Shown: positions 45,256 through 55,186, counted from the first letter of the stretch. The stretch is 64,000 nt of DNA from Bacteroidales bacterium (GCA_017480185.1 JAFVBC010000015.1:1-64000); one strand, 5' to 3'. Made by a program: numbers and translations. The notes: generated by a model not told the origin, from the letters alone.

Positions 45256-46239
45256 ATGAAAGTGTTGCTAATAGGAGCCACGGGGTTGTTGGGGCGCAAT
45301 GTGCTTGATGCGCTTTTGGCAGCAGGATATAGTGTGCGAATATTGGCAAGACACCCCGAAAAAATACAAAATGTTGGGCAGTTGTGCGAAATTATTGAAG
45401 GCCAACTGCTTGATGAGACAGTCATGGAGCAGGCCATGCAAGGGTGCGACGCTATTGTGAATTGTGCTGGATGCACCGACATGTCGGCACTAAAGATGGA
45501 CGACATGATGCCGATAAATAGTCATCTTTGCAGCCTGATAGTACAAACAATGCTTAAAACTGGGGTAAAGATACTTGTTCACACATCGACAGTTGACACC
45601 ATCGGATACGGTAGCAGTGAGGCTCCAGCCAACGAAGAGAGTGTGATGCGTCCACCATTTTCCCAGAGCATTTACGCATTGAGTAAGAAAAAGGGCGAAG
45701 ACGAGGTGCTGAAAGCGGCTGAAAAGATACACGACGGACACATCGTGGTGGTGAACCCCGGCTTTCTGGTGGGAGCGTATGATAACCGACCCTCGTCTGG
45801 AGCGCTGCTTGACGCTGCTTATAAACGCCCCTTCATGGTGGCAACTGCTGGAGGAAAATGTTTTGTACACGTGGCCGATGCAGCGCAAGCAATAGTGAAT
45901 GCCTTGACTATGGGGAAAAATGGGCAACGATACATCTTGACTAATAGAGCCGCAGAGATGAGCCTAAAAGATTTTTATTCACTACAAGCCAATGTGATGG
46001 GTTACCATCAACTTTGTGTTGTACTTCCCCGCTGGCTAACCATGTGTGTGGGAAGCATCGGCAACCTGCTTCGAAGCATGGGTATTAAAACGCAACTGTC
46101 GCTTAACAACATACGCCAATTGTCGGTTTATGGGCACTACGATAATACAAAAGCCCGAGTAGACCTAAAGCTGAAAGAGACACCTATTGATCAGGCCATT
46201 AGCGATTATTTCAAATATAAACACACCTTGATAAAATGA
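45256..46239 (+). CDS. NAD(P)-dependent epimerase/dehydratase family protein (extended SDR)
   Basis: 327 residues. The Rossmann motif GATGLLG (residues 7-13) and the catalytic pair Tyr140 and Lys144 in QSIYALSKKKGED are present, with a preceding HTSTVDTIGYG strand. It belongs to the atypical extended SDR group, which includes nucleotide-sugar enzymes and reductases; the substrate is unknown. The stop overlaps the DUF4837 gene by ATGA, making it the first gene of the outer-membrane module, though a metabolic link is not evident. Confidence 0.9.
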   Translation: MKVLLIGATGLLGRNVLDALLAAGYSVRILARHPEKIQNVGQLCEIIEGQLLDETVMEQAMQGCDAIVNCAGCTDMSALKMDDMMPINSHLCSLIVQTMLKTGVKILVHTSTVDTIGYGSSEAPANEESVMRPPFSQSIYALSKKKGEDEVLKAAEKIHDGHIVVVNPGFLVGAYDNRPSSGALLDAAYKRPFMVATAGGKCFVHVADAAQAIVNALTMGKNGQRYILTNRAAEMSLKDFYSLQANVMGYHQLCVVLPRWLTMCVGSIGNLLRSMGIKTQLSLNNIRQLSVYGHYDNTKARVDLKLKETPIDQAISDYFKYKHTLIK

Positions 46240-47237
46240 AACTGCACACCACACTGTTTTTTGCCGCAATTATTATGGCTGGTTGTGCCCACAACAACAG
46301 CAATCCTACTGGGAAGCAATCGTCGTCAGGAAAGACACAAGAGGTGATTCTCGCCATAGACAAGCACTATTATGTTGGTGAAGCACAACATGTACTTGAC
46401 TCGTTGCTGCGCACAACCCAAGAAGGATTGCCTCAACCGGAACCTCTTTTCTCAGTGGTCGTCATACCCACATCATCGCTCAAAAACACGCAGATGTTTC
46501 AAATGCACAGGAACATCGTATTCTGCGACATAGACACCGCCAACGCTGGAAAGCTGTATATACACCGAGACCAGTGGGCTGCCCCACAAGTAGTTATAGA
46601 CATTGCCGCAAAAAGTCCAGCAGACCTGCAACGGCTTGTGAGATTGCATGCCCAAAGAATTGTTGATGAATTGTTTAATGCCGAGCACCGTCGCATAGAA
46701 AAAGCTTTCTATGCTAACCGTAACACTGAGTTGATGAGCGAAATGCGCCACCAACTGGGATTTCAACTTACATTGCCAAACGACTTTCAAGTGGCAAAAA
46801 AGGATGATGGATTGATGTGGGTTAGAAAGGAGACAAAAGACTTTAGTCTTAATATTCTGATGCACACTGAACCCTACAAAGAGCAACGTCAGTTTGCATC
46901 AACGAGGGTGTTGAACCGATACGACACCTTGATGCGTCGCAATATGCCAGGTCCAATAGAGGGTAGCTATCTTGGCACGGAGCGACGTCTTGACATACAA
47001 CAGCGCATTGTGAACGTTAAAGAGAGTGCACACAGCCTTGAAAGCCGAGGTCTGTGGCGCACGTTTGGCGACTTCAACGGTGGTTCGTTTGTGGCTTATA
47101 GTCTACTTTCGCCCGATAAAAGAACGGTGGCTGACATAATTGCAATGGTGTATTGTCCGCGCTCGGACAAATACAGCAAGCGCGACCTGTTGATGCAGTT
47201 GGAAGGCATCTGCCATTCCATAACCTGGAATAATTAA
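46236..47237 (+). CDS. DUF4837 family lipoprotein
   Basis: 333 residues. The lipobox is IIMAGCAHNN (Cys at residue 17). A serine/glycine-rich linker follows, then two alpha/beta halves with many conserved charged residues (VRLHAQRIVDELFNAEHRR, MRRNMPGPIEGSYLGTERR). I recognise it as the DUF4837 family, a Bacteroidota lipoprotein of unknown function usually found beside porG, uppS and bamA. It directly precedes porG with no gap. The location should be the outer or inner membrane, periplasmic side. Confidence 0.85.
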   Translation: MKLHTTLFFAAIIMAGCAHNNSNPTGKQSSSGKTQEVILAIDKHYYVGEAQHVLDSLLRTTQEGLPQPEPLFSVVVIPTSSLKNTQMFQMHRNIVFCDIDTANAGKLYIHRDQWAAPQVVIDIAAKSPADLQRLVRLHAQRIVDELFNAEHRRIEKAFYANRNTELMSEMRHQLGFQLTLPNDFQVAKKDDGLMWVRKETKDFSLNILMHTEPYKEQRQFASTRVLNRYDTLMRRNMPGPIEGSYLGTERRLDIQQRIVNVKESAHSLESRGLWRTFGDFNGGSFVAYSLLSPDKRTVADIIAMVYCPRSDKYSKRDLLMQLEGICHSITWNN

Positions 47238-48101
47238 GTGAGACGAAAGATCATAGTGTTTTTTTTCGCCTTGTGTACGGCACTGTATGTACCCGCACAA
47301 GGAAGAGGCTTGCTTGATCGGTGCGAGTTTCTGCTCTCGGCAGGAGGAATGAACTATGGAGGCGACCTAAACAATCAAAGTTTGCTTGGGCAAGAACATC
47401 TTGCATATAGCATTGGTGTGCGCACAACACTTGACAACAGATGGGCTTTGCGAGCCAATATTGGAACTGGTAAAATATCGGGGGGAGACCCAGATTGCAT
47501 CGAACTGCGAAATTTGAGTTTCAGATCGACACTATACGAAGCTTCTGTAGTTGGAGAATTCTCGTTTTGGCCGTACGTCAACGGGGTTGGAAGTATGCAG
47601 GGTGCATTCTACATATTCTGTGGTCTGTGTGTGTTTCACCACAACCCACAAGCGTCATACGAGATTAGCGAGGGAGAAATGACGTGGGTTGATTTACAGC
47701 CATTACACACTGAAGGACAAGGATCTGTAGAATATCCTCAACGTAAACCCTATCTGCTAACACAGGTTGGTGTTCCATTCGGCGTAGGATTCAAATGGCA
47801 AGTAAATAAAAGCATCTCATTATCTGTAGAATATGGCATAAGAAAGACTTGGACAGACTATCTTGACGATGTGAGTACTACATATGTTTCGACAAGTATA
47901 TTGAATTCTAACTCAACAGATGGCCACACGGCAGCATTGCTGGCCGATCGCAGTGGCGAGGGCGCCCCCGGGCATGTGTATGCCGAAGGAGTCAAAAGAG
48001 GTGATAGTTCGCTTAATGACTTCTATACGTTTCTCCACATTTCGGCAGGTATAAGTCTTGACAAATTACTGGGCTGGACACGCTCGAAAAAATGCAACTA
48101 A
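47238..48101 (+). CDS. porG: PorG-type outer-membrane barrel protein (DUF6089), T9SS component
   Basis: 287 residues, starting at GTG directly after the previous stop. The signal peptide ends near LYVPAQ. The barrel strands include GVPFGVGFKWQVNKSISLSV followed by EYGIRKTWTDYLDDVSTTY, the tell-tale stretch of the DUF6089/PorG family. In Porphyromonas gingivalis PorG is an outer-membrane protein that binds the PorK/PorN ring of T9SS. Family members also sit next to bamA in species, so a more general barrel role cannot be excluded. Full length. Confidence 0.85.
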   Translation: MRRKIIVFFFALCTALYVPAQGRGLLDRCEFLLSAGGMNYGGDLNNQSLLGQEHLAYSIGVRTTLDNRWALRANIGTGKISGGDPDCIELRNLSFRSTLYEASVVGEFSFWPYVNGVGSMQGAFYIFCGLCVFHHNPQASYEISEGEMTWVDLQPLHTEGQGSVEYPQRKPYLLTQVGVPFGVGFKWQVNKSISLSVEYGIRKTWTDYLDDVSTTYVSTSILNSNSTDGHTAALLADRSGEGAPGHVYAEGVKRGDSSLNDFYTFLHISAGISLDKLLGWTRSKKCN

Positions 48102-48147
48102 ACATAGATTTAGTAACACTGACAACATAACGGTTATTGAAAACAAT

Positions 48148-48894
48148 ATGGAGATTCTACAACAAATAGATAAACAACGCGTGCCGAAACACATTGCGAT
48201 AATTATGGACGGCAACGGGCGTTGGGCGATGAGCCAAAGTAAGGAACGGTTGTTCGGGCACAAGCATGGGCTAACGGCAGTAAGAGAAGCCGTGGAGGGA
48301 TGTGTCGCCACGGGCGTAAAATACTTGACACTTTACACTTTCAGTACAGAGAATTGGAATCGGCCACAGGCTGAGGTTGAAGGTCTAATGATGTTGATAA
48401 TACAGGCCGTCAAAGATGAAACCTCCATGCTGAAAGAAAACGGCGTGAAGCTTGAATTGATAGGCGACGTAGATAGACTTCCAAAGAGTTGCATCGAGAT
48501 GTTGGATTGGTGTATGCAAGAGACTGCCGATGGCAAAACTATGACTCTCGTGTTGGCACTGAGCTATAGTTCTCGATGGGAGATAACCAATGCGGTGAAG
48601 AAAATTTGCAGAGAAAAGTTAGACCCTGCGACAATCACTGAGCAGACAATCAGCCAACATCTATTGACCTCACAATATCCCGAGCCAGACCTTATGATAC
48701 GCACAGGTGGCGAAGTGCGTGTGTCGAATTTTATGCTATGGCAAATAGCATATTCCGAGCTCTATTTCAGTCAACAATTATGGCCCGACTTCAAACGTGA
48801 AGATCTATATGCAGCCATTGTTGACTATCAGAAAAGACAACGTCGATTTGGTAAAACTGGCCAACAAGTGGAAGGGGAAGTGCAAGATGCATAA
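48148..48894 (+). CDS. uppS: Undecaprenyl diphosphate synthase
   Basis: 248 residues. It builds the C55 lipid carrier for cell wall and polysaccharide from isopentenyl and farnesyl diphosphate. IIMDGNGRWAM (residues 18-28, catalytic Asp21), FSTENWNRPQAEVEGLM, and the C-terminal DLMIRTGGEVRVSNFMLWQ with YSELYFSQQLWPDF match the family. ATG 48148 gives the normal N-terminus; a 30-codon longer frame enters porG. Gene order porG-uppS-bamA is the standard Bacteroidota one. Confidence 0.97.
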   Translation: MEILQQIDKQRVPKHIAIIMDGNGRWAMSQSKERLFGHKHGLTAVREAVEGCVATGVKYLTLYTFSTENWNRPQAEVEGLMMLIIQAVKDETSMLKENGVKLELIGDVDRLPKSCIEMLDWCMQETADGKTMTLVLALSYSSRWEITNAVKKICREKLDPATITEQTISQHLLTSQYPEPDLMIRTGGEVRVSNFMLWQIAYSELYFSQQLWPDFKREDLYAAIVDYQKRQRRFGKTGQQVEGEVQDA

Positions 48895-48967
48895 AAAATA
48901 TGAGTTGACTTACAATATTTTAATACAAGTGTAGTTACTTTCTTTACGAGTTAATGCAAAAAATAAA

Positions 48968-51499
48968 GTGAAACGATTCTATACAACATTCATAATCTGC
49001 TTATTAACCTCAATAATATGCCGCGCCCAAGTGTCTGTTGGTGCCGAGTACGACATTGACTATCTCACCCCAAAGACGTACGAAATTGGAGGCATAACAT
49101 TCGATGGAGCCCAAAACTTCGACACCAGAGTAGTGCAACTTGTGGCTGGACTACAGGTTGGCGATAGAATAAAGGTGCCTGGCGACAAAATATCAAGTGC
49201 CATCGAAAACCTATGGAAACAGGGGATGTTTGAGGATGTGCAGATAAAGGTGACTCGTATACAAGGTAATATTATCTTTCTGAAAATATCGCTGAAAGAG
49301 CGGCCTCGTATGGAGAGATTCACCTTTAAGGGTGTGAAAAAAGGTGAAGCAGACAAGTTGAGAGACGAAATAAAACTGACCATCGGCGATGTAGTTACTG
49401 AAAACTTGCTTCGCACGTCGTCCAATAAAATTAAGACGTTTTACATTGACAAAGGGTACACCCGAGTTAACGTAACCCCCAAAACAGAAATTGATACCAA
49501 CGGTCGCGTTACCATCATTTTTGATGTAAATCGTGGTAAGAAAGTTAAAATAGACTCGCTGATATTCTCTGGCAACAACGATATAAAAGAAATACGGCTA
49601 AAGCGTCGCATGGAAAAGACCCACGACGTACACTATTTCAAAAAACTAAACTTTTGGACCAAGGGGTTTTGGAAGAAATCGAGGTATGTGGAGGCCGATT
49701 TCAAAGAAGATCTCAACAACATCATAGAATACTACAACGAGCATGGATACCGTGATGCGAAGGTAGTAAACGATACTGTGTGGGACGTTGATGCATCGCA
49801 ATTAAAGATAAGCGCAAAGAAGAAAAAACAACAAGAGAGGCTAAAAGTAAAAGTAGATATATACGAGGGGCATAAATTCTTCTTCAGAAATATCACTTTT
49901 ACTGGCAACACTGTGTACAGCGACGATGTATTGCGCCGCTCTCTACGTATAGGGAAAGGCGATCCCTACAATAAAAAATTGCTTGAAAGCAACCTACAAT
50001 ACAATCCTTCTGGCAACGACATCACGTCTCTATATATGGATAATGGATACCTGTTTTTCCGAGCCACACCAGTAGAAGTAGGGGTTCAAGGAGATAGTAT
50101 TGACATAGAGATACGCATCATTGAAGGGAAACAAGCAAGGATACGAAACGTTTGGGTAGAGGGTAACACCATAACCAACGACAAAATTATAATGAGAGAA
50201 CTGCACACACGTCCTGGAGACCTTTTCAGTCGTGATGCTATATTACGCAGTCGCAGAGAGCTCATAACACTCGGCTACTTTAAGGAAGAATCTATCATCC
50301 CAGAGCCACGTCCAAATGCCGAAGATGGGACGGTTGACATTGTCTACAAAGTTGAGGAAGGTTCAACAAGCCAGTTGCAAATACAAGGAGGCTATGGTTC
50401 TGGTATGCTAATTGGGCAAATAGGAGTTCAGTTAAACAACTTTAGTGCTCGCAACATTTTCAACAAAGACGCATGGGTTCCTTTGCCTGCGGGAGACGGT
50501 CAGAAACTTGGCCTCAATGCCGTCTCTAACGGAACATACTATCATGCGCTTAACGTTTCCTTTACAGAGCCGTGGCTTGGAGGGCACAGAGCACAATCAC
50601 TCACCGGCTCTATCTACTACAATCTTTACAGCAATGGGTTCTACTATAAGAAAGAAAGCGACCAATATTATAGCCTCCAAATCGCTGGGGCAGGTATTAG
50701 TTTCTCCAAACGACTAAAATGGCCTGACGACTATTTTATTCTCTCACACGGATTAAGTTATAAGCACTACACTCTGAACAACTACGCACGTTTGGCAGAG
50801 GGCTTATTCTCCAACGGCATTGCCAACGATTTATCTTATGGATTCACCCTATCTCGCAACTCTTTAGATTCGCCCATCTACGCCCGAAGCGGATCAGAAG
50901 TTAGTATCAATGCTTACGTAACTCCGCCATATTCACTATTCAGCAATAAGGACTATGCCAATGCAACAGACCAAGAGAAATATCGCTGGGTAGAATATTA
51001 CAAAATAAACCTCCGTGGTTCTTGGATGCTAAATCTTGTGGGAGACGTGGTTCTTAACACTCGATTCAGATTCGGCTGGATGAGTTACTACAACAAAGAC
51101 ATCGGACTTTCCCCATTTGGCCGTTACTTCTTGGGGGGCGATGGATTATCATCATGGATGCTCGATGGACGCGAAGTTGTTCCATTAAGGGGTTATGAAA
51201 ACAATTCACTCAACCCTACAGGAGGAGGATCCGTATTCGATCGCTTCACTCTTGAATTAAGGCAGCCTATAATCGAAAGTCCAAGTGCAACTATTTGGGT
51301 ATCAGGATTCCTCGAAGGCGGTAACTGCTGGAGCGACGTATCTCAATTCCAACCTTTCAAGATGTACAATTCAGCTGGAGTTGGCGTGAGATTATTCTTA
51401 CCCATGTTAGGATTAATTGGCGTTGATTGGGGCTACGGTTTTGATGGCACGTCAGGTGGCAGCCAATTCCACTTCTCAATTGGACAAAGTTTAGATTAG
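48968..51499 (+). CDS. bamA: Outer-membrane protein assembly factor BamA
   Basis: 843 residues starting at GTG 48968, which gives a signal peptide (FIICLLTSIICRAQ). BamA inserts barrel proteins into the outer membrane. Five POTRA domains fill about residues 40-440 (for example ITFDGAQNFDTRVVQLVAGL and GHKFFFRNITFTGNTVYSDD), followed by a 16-stranded Omp85 barrel (PALYGSG-like turn, FGRYFLGGDGLSSWMLDGRE, and the final strand GSQFHFSIGQSLD). The loop before the last strands is family-like. ompH follows after one base, matching the common bamA-skp pairing. Confidence 0.96.
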   Translation: MKRFYTTFIICLLTSIICRAQVSVGAEYDIDYLTPKTYEIGGITFDGAQNFDTRVVQLVAGLQVGDRIKVPGDKISSAIENLWKQGMFEDVQIKVTRIQGNIIFLKISLKERPRMERFTFKGVKKGEADKLRDEIKLTIGDVVTENLLRTSSNKIKTFYIDKGYTRVNVTPKTEIDTNGRVTIIFDVNRGKKVKIDSLIFSGNNDIKEIRLKRRMEKTHDVHYFKKLNFWTKGFWKKSRYVEADFKEDLNNIIEYYNEHGYRDAKVVNDTVWDVDASQLKISAKKKKQQERLKVKVDIYEGHKFFFRNITFTGNTVYSDDVLRRSLRIGKGDPYNKKLLESNLQYNPSGNDITSLYMDNGYLFFRATPVEVGVQGDSIDIEIRIIEGKQARIRNVWVEGNTITNDKIIMRELHTRPGDLFSRDAILRSRRELITLGYFKEESIIPEPRPNAEDGTVDIVYKVEEGSTSQLQIQGGYGSGMLIGQIGVQLNNFSARNIFNKDAWVPLPAGDGQKLGLNAVSNGTYYHALNVSFTEPWLGGHRAQSLTGSIYYNLYSNGFYYKKESDQYYSLQIAGAGISFSKRLKWPDDYFILSHGLSYKHYTLNNYARLAEGLFSNGIANDLSYGFTLSRNSLDSPIYARSGSEVSINAYVTPPYSLFSNKDYANATDQEKYRWVEYYKINLRGSWMLNLVGDVVLNTRFRFGWMSYYNKDIGLSPFGRYFLGGDGLSSWMLDGREVVPLRGYENNSLNPTGGGSVFDRFTLELRQPIIESPSATIWVSGFLEGGNCWSDVSQFQPFKMYNSAGVGVRLFLPMLGLIGVDWGYGFDGTSGGSQFHFSIGQSLD

Positions 51500-51500
51500 G

Positions 51501-52082
51501 ATGAATCTGTCGAAATCGCTGACATACATCTTTACTACGGTTGTGCTAATGCTATCTGCGCAAGCATATTCGCAAAAATACGCATGCGTTAATACAGACT
51601 ACATCCTGAAAAAGATTCCAGAATACGCCAATGCCCAGAAACGAATAGATCAGTATGTCGAAACCTGGCAAAAGGAGATTGAAGAGAAAGAGATTGAGCT
51701 TAACAATTTGAGGAAAGTATACGAACAGGAGAGTTACCTGCTACCAGACAACTTGAAGAAAAATAGGAAAGACGAGTTAATCGCCAAAGAAAAAGAGATA
51801 CGCGCTTTACAACAACAACGATTCGGTGCTGGTGGCGATATGGACAAGAAACGGAGCGAACTACTCCGCCCAACACAAGACAGAGTTTACAGCGCTATAG
51901 AACGCATTGCGCGCGAAAAGAATTACGCCATCATCTTCGACAAAGCCACCAATAATACACTCTTATTCGTAAGCAAAAAATACGACATCAGCGACGATAT
52001 TTTAGAAATGCTCGGCTATAAAAGCAACGATGTCTCCGAGGACGGAGCAGCTGCAAATGGCGAAATGAACAGAAAAAAATAG
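51501..52082 (+). CDS. OmpH/Skp-like periplasmic chaperone, copy 1
   Basis: 193 residues. Signal peptide (TTVVLMLSAQAYSQ), then KYACVNTDYILKKIPEYANAQ, a long coiled coil (about 45-115) and a short C-terminal strand part (KNYAIIFDKATNNTLLFVS). Skp-like proteins hold unfolded barrel proteins in the periplasm and pass them to BamA, which lies 1 base upstream. A C-terminal acidic and Asn-rich tail (NDVSEDGAAANGEMNRKK) is an extra beyond E. coli Skp. Confidence 0.93.
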   Translation: MNLSKSLTYIFTTVVLMLSAQAYSQKYACVNTDYILKKIPEYANAQKRIDQYVETWQKEIEEKEIELNNLRKVYEQESYLLPDNLKKNRKDELIAKEKEIRALQQQRFGAGGDMDKKRSELLRPTQDRVYSAIERIAREKNYAIIFDKATNNTLLFVSKKYDISDDILEMLGYKSNDVSEDGAAANGEMNRKK

Positions 52083-52144
52083 TTTAGTCGATTGACCAAA
52101 TAGTCCGACCATAAAATGAAAACAACAAGAAAATATAACACAAA

Positions 52145-52657
52145 ATGAAAAGAATCCTTATCGCAGCACTGACAACACTACTTTTGAGTGGGGGAAGTCT
52201 TATGGCCCAGAAGAACATCAAGTTGGGACATATCAATTCTAACGACCTAATGCAAATTATGCCCGGGCGCGACTCTGCTCAAGCCGTGCTTCAGAAAGAA
52301 GTTGAGGAACTTGAAACAACCTTAAAGGCCATGCAAGCCGAAATGGAAAAACGTTACAACGACTACGTAGAAGGTCAAGCAGGATGGACCGACCTGATAC
52401 GACAGACCAAACAACGCGAACTGCAAGACATGGGTGCTCGCATCGAGGAGTTTCAGAAAAATGCACAAAAGCAACTTCAGGAACGTGAAGAAGCCCTATT
52501 ACGTCCGTTGATTGACCGCGCAAAGAAAGCCATAGAAGATGTAGCCCGAGAGGGCAACTACACCTATATTCTTGATTCTGGCACAGCCGCCATTCTGTAT
52601 TCACAAGATAGCGATGACATAATGCCAGCCGTCAAAACAAAATTAGGACTTAAATAA
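52145..52657 (+). CDS. OmpH/Skp-like periplasmic chaperone, copy 2
   Basis: 170 residues with a signal peptide (LLSGGSLMAQ), KLGHINSNDLMQIMPGRDSAQ, a coiled coil (about 50-115) and GNYTYILDSGTAAILYSQD. It shares architecture with the copy 63 bases upstream but is clearly diverged, so the duplication is old and both are likely functional. The unit ends at the large GC hairpin at 52678. Confidence 0.92.
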   Translation: MKRILIAALTTLLLSGGSLMAQKNIKLGHINSNDLMQIMPGRDSAQAVLQKEVEELETTLKAMQAEMEKRYNDYVEGQAGWTDLIRQTKQRELQDMGARIEEFQKNAQKQLQEREEALLRPLIDRAKKAIEDVAREGNYTYILDSGTAAILYSQDSDDIMPAVKTKLGLK

Positions 52658-52677
52658 GAGCTTTTATCCTTAGTAAG

Positions 52678-52730
52678 AAAAGTAGGGGGGGGGGCGAAAC
52701 TGCAAGTTTAGCCCCCCCCCTACTTTATTT
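52678..52730. terminator. Bidirectional terminator with a G10/C9 tract
   Basis: AAAGTAG plus ten G and a C (52679-52695) pair with G plus nine C and TACTTT (52711-52726); the inside also pairs (AAACT with AGTTT). The T-rich right end serves the plus-strand ompH unit and the A-rich left end serves the minus-strand wzc. The homopolymer arms of 9-10 bases are unusual. Confidence 0.9.
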
Positions 52731-52741
52731 TATATCACCTT

Positions 52742-55186
52742 TTATGCCTCTTCTAACTTACCCTCACTTCCTTCAACACTCTCCTCATCGCCATAACCGT
52801 AACCATAACCATAACCATAGCCATAACCGTACCCATAACCATAGCCATAGCCATAACCGTAGCCATATTTCCGCTCGTAGAACGACATTTTTCTATAATG
52901 AACATCGTTGAGTACAATCGACATTGCAGGGAATGTATTGCTGCGATACATTTCTTCTATAGTATATAATTGACGCTTGTCAAAATTCGCAGAGCGTATA
53001 ATGAACAGAGTTACATCTGCCAAGCGTTTAATAATATCGGTATCAACAACCGAGGCCACTGGTGCTGTATCAACAATTATAAAGTCAAATTCTTTTTTTA
53101 ATTCAGTCATCAAAGCATCCAGCCTTTCATTATCAAGCAACTCGGCTGGATTTGGAGGTATCGGCCCAGAGAACAGCGTGGCTACATTCTTTCCTATCAC
53201 ATCATGCCCAACCAGTTTTTGCCAGTTGTCGGTCTTGCCAACCAAGTAGTTTGATAGACCTGCATTTCGTCGCGAACTGAAGATTTTGGTCATACCACCT
53301 CGACGCAAATCCAAGTCAACAAGCACCACCTTCTTCTCCGTCAGGCCAATACTGGCTGCAAGATTAACCGACACAAAGCTCTTTCCTTGATCTGGGAACA
53401 ACGAAGTTACGAGCACCACTTGACCCTCCTTACTTCGATTGGCCAACGTGATAAAATCAAGTTTAGTGCGCAACATCCTAAACGACTCGGATATTGCACT
53501 GTTTCCTTGTCCCGTAACCACCACATCATCTTTAACCTTCCTATCACGAGCCGGTATTTCACAAAGGAATGGAGCCGAAACAACGTCAACCACATCAGAG
53601 TGAATCTTTACCTTGGTGTCGAACAAGCGTCGCACAAAAAACACGGCCACAGGTATCAACAAACCTACCAATACTCCCGTGGTTGTTGTCCTACTTTCGT
53701 TGGGGGCAATAGGAGTACGGTTAATTCTCGCCGGATCGAGCACCTTTCCATTAGGCTCTATTGATGGCTGACTAATCATCAATTCTTCACGTCGACTGAG
53801 CAAATTCAAGTACAATCCTTCCCTTATCTTCTGCACCCTCTCAAGGTTGTCTATATACAATTGCTGCTGCGGCACACGACTCAATTGTGTTGTAGAGGTG
53901 GTCACCACGGCCTGGGCATCGGCAATTCGCTCTTGCAACACCCCAACATAAACATCCAACATCCTGTTCATGTTGTTCTTCATGTTTCTCAGTTCGTTGG
54001 TCTTATTTCTTACTATTGGGTTGTTCTTACTTTTATAATTCTCTATTTCAAGTACAAGAGCGTTATATTCACCTATTATTGACATGATATTGGCGTCGTC
54101 AAGGCCAATGCTTGGGGGAATGAGTTGATTTGTGTCGGACGATTCGTTGCTCTGAATCAGATAGCGAGCCATTGACAACTGTCGATTAAGTTGAGCAATC
54201 TCATCCGACGATTGTATAGCCGTTTCAAGATAATTCTGCCCATACTGACCCAAGTCCAACAAATTATTATCACGCTTAAAATTAGCCAACTCGTTTTCTT
54301 GTTGGCCGAGGTCGCTTTGTAACACCTGCAACCTCTCGTTAATATAGTTGTAGGTATAGGCCACTATGCGTTGTTTATCCCTCACCGCATCCTCATTATA
54401 CACCTTTATAGTCTCGTTAATAACATCGGCAGCACGCACTGGCGACACGTCTTGCAGATAAAGGTTTACAAGTGTATTGCTATTATTGTCGCGAGTAACG
54501 CTCAACACACTCCTATAGTAGTCGGCCGTAGCACTTGCACTGCTGTGTGTAACGGTTATTTCTCGGTTGTAGTAAGACGGCGTATAGAACCATGTACCCG
54601 ACACCACCATGCGACCAAATGGTGTGGCTGTAGTGTCGCCCAGTTTGACATCAATAGCATCATAACCATCTATATGCAACTTCACCATATCCTTGCTCTG
54701 AGGTGTTAGCACAAAACTCACATAATCGTCTTCATTATTATCCAAAAAAAACACCTTCACAGGGCTTTCTGTATACAGCTCGCTATTGCGATTTGCCAGT
54801 TTTGATTTCACCACATACGACACATTGAGATTTAGATTCCTCACCACCTCAAGCAGAGCTGTCTTCGATGTCATGATCATCATCTCGTTGTTCACCGTAC
54901 TATTGTAGAGCGAGCGTGTAGCAAACATGTTGTTAACGTTAGCCTCACGAATAGATGCATCGGCATTGCCTGTCGACGTTCCCTTTATAAGTACACGCGC
55001 ACTACTGGCATAGACACGACTTTGTTTGCGCACCTTATAGTTGGCCGCCACACCACACAACACCGCACACAGCACCAACCAGTGCAAATTGCGCAGCACA
55101 ACGAAGAGCACATCTTTTACATGCATCTTCGTACGCTTGTTTTCGGAAAGAAAAGAGGTGTCGTTATTCTGATTGTTAGTTTGCAT
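52742..55186 (-). CDS. Polysaccharide co-polymerase and tyrosine autokinase (Wzc-like)
   Basis: 814 residues. An N-terminal Wzz domain lies between two membrane segments (WLVLCAVLCGVAANY near residue 35; TTTGVLVGLLIPVAVFFVR near 510). The long periplasmic part includes coiled coil (about 270-430). The cytoplasmic BY-kinase has Walker A SLFPDQGKSFVS, A-prime VVLVDLDLRRG and Walker B DFIIVDTAPV. The C-terminal tyrosine cluster, where such kinases phosphorylate themselves, is here 13 YG dipeptides encoded at 52790-52867, followed by an acidic end. These enzymes control chain length and export of surface polysaccharide. It overlaps wza by 11 bases. Confidence 0.93.
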   Translation of the reverse strand: MQTNNQNNDTSFLSENKRTKMHVKDVLFVVLRNLHWLVLCAVLCGVAANYKVRKQSRVYASSARVLIKGTSTGNADASIREANVNNMFATRSLYNSTVNNEMMIMTSKTALLEVVRNLNLNVSYVVKSKLANRNSELYTESPVKVFFLDNNEDDYVSFVLTPQSKDMVKLHIDGYDAIDVKLGDTTATPFGRMVVSGTWFYTPSYYNREITVTHSSASATADYYRSVLSVTRDNNSNTLVNLYLQDVSPVRAADVINETIKVYNEDAVRDKQRIVAYTYNYINERLQVLQSDLGQQENELANFKRDNNLLDLGQYGQNYLETAIQSSDEIAQLNRQLSMARYLIQSNESSDTNQLIPPSIGLDDANIMSIIGEYNALVLEIENYKSKNNPIVRNKTNELRNMKNNMNRMLDVYVGVLQERIADAQAVVTTSTTQLSRVPQQQLYIDNLERVQKIREGLYLNLLSRREELMISQPSIEPNGKVLDPARINRTPIAPNESRTTTTGVLVGLLIPVAVFFVRRLFDTKVKIHSDVVDVVSAPFLCEIPARDRKVKDDVVVTGQGNSAISESFRMLRTKLDFITLANRSKEGQVVLVTSLFPDQGKSFVSVNLAASIGLTEKKVVLVDLDLRRGGMTKIFSSRRNAGLSNYLVGKTDNWQKLVGHDVIGKNVATLFSGPIPPNPAELLDNERLDALMTELKKEFDFIIVDTAPVASVVDTDIIKRLADVTLFIIRSANFDKRQLYTIEEMYRSNTFPAMSIVLNDVHYRKMSFYERKYGYGYGYGYGYGYGYGYGYGYGYGYGDEESVEGSEGKLEEA
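52790..52867 (-). repeat. Hexanucleotide repeat encoding 13 Tyr-Gly units in Wzc
   Basis: Thirteen 6-base units, variants of the plus-strand hexamer gccata/accata/accgta, code for alternating Tyr and Gly just before the kinase C-terminus. Every unit preserves the frame, so copy-number changes would alter only the number of tyrosines. One unit carries ccc, which is still Gly. Confidence 0.9.
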
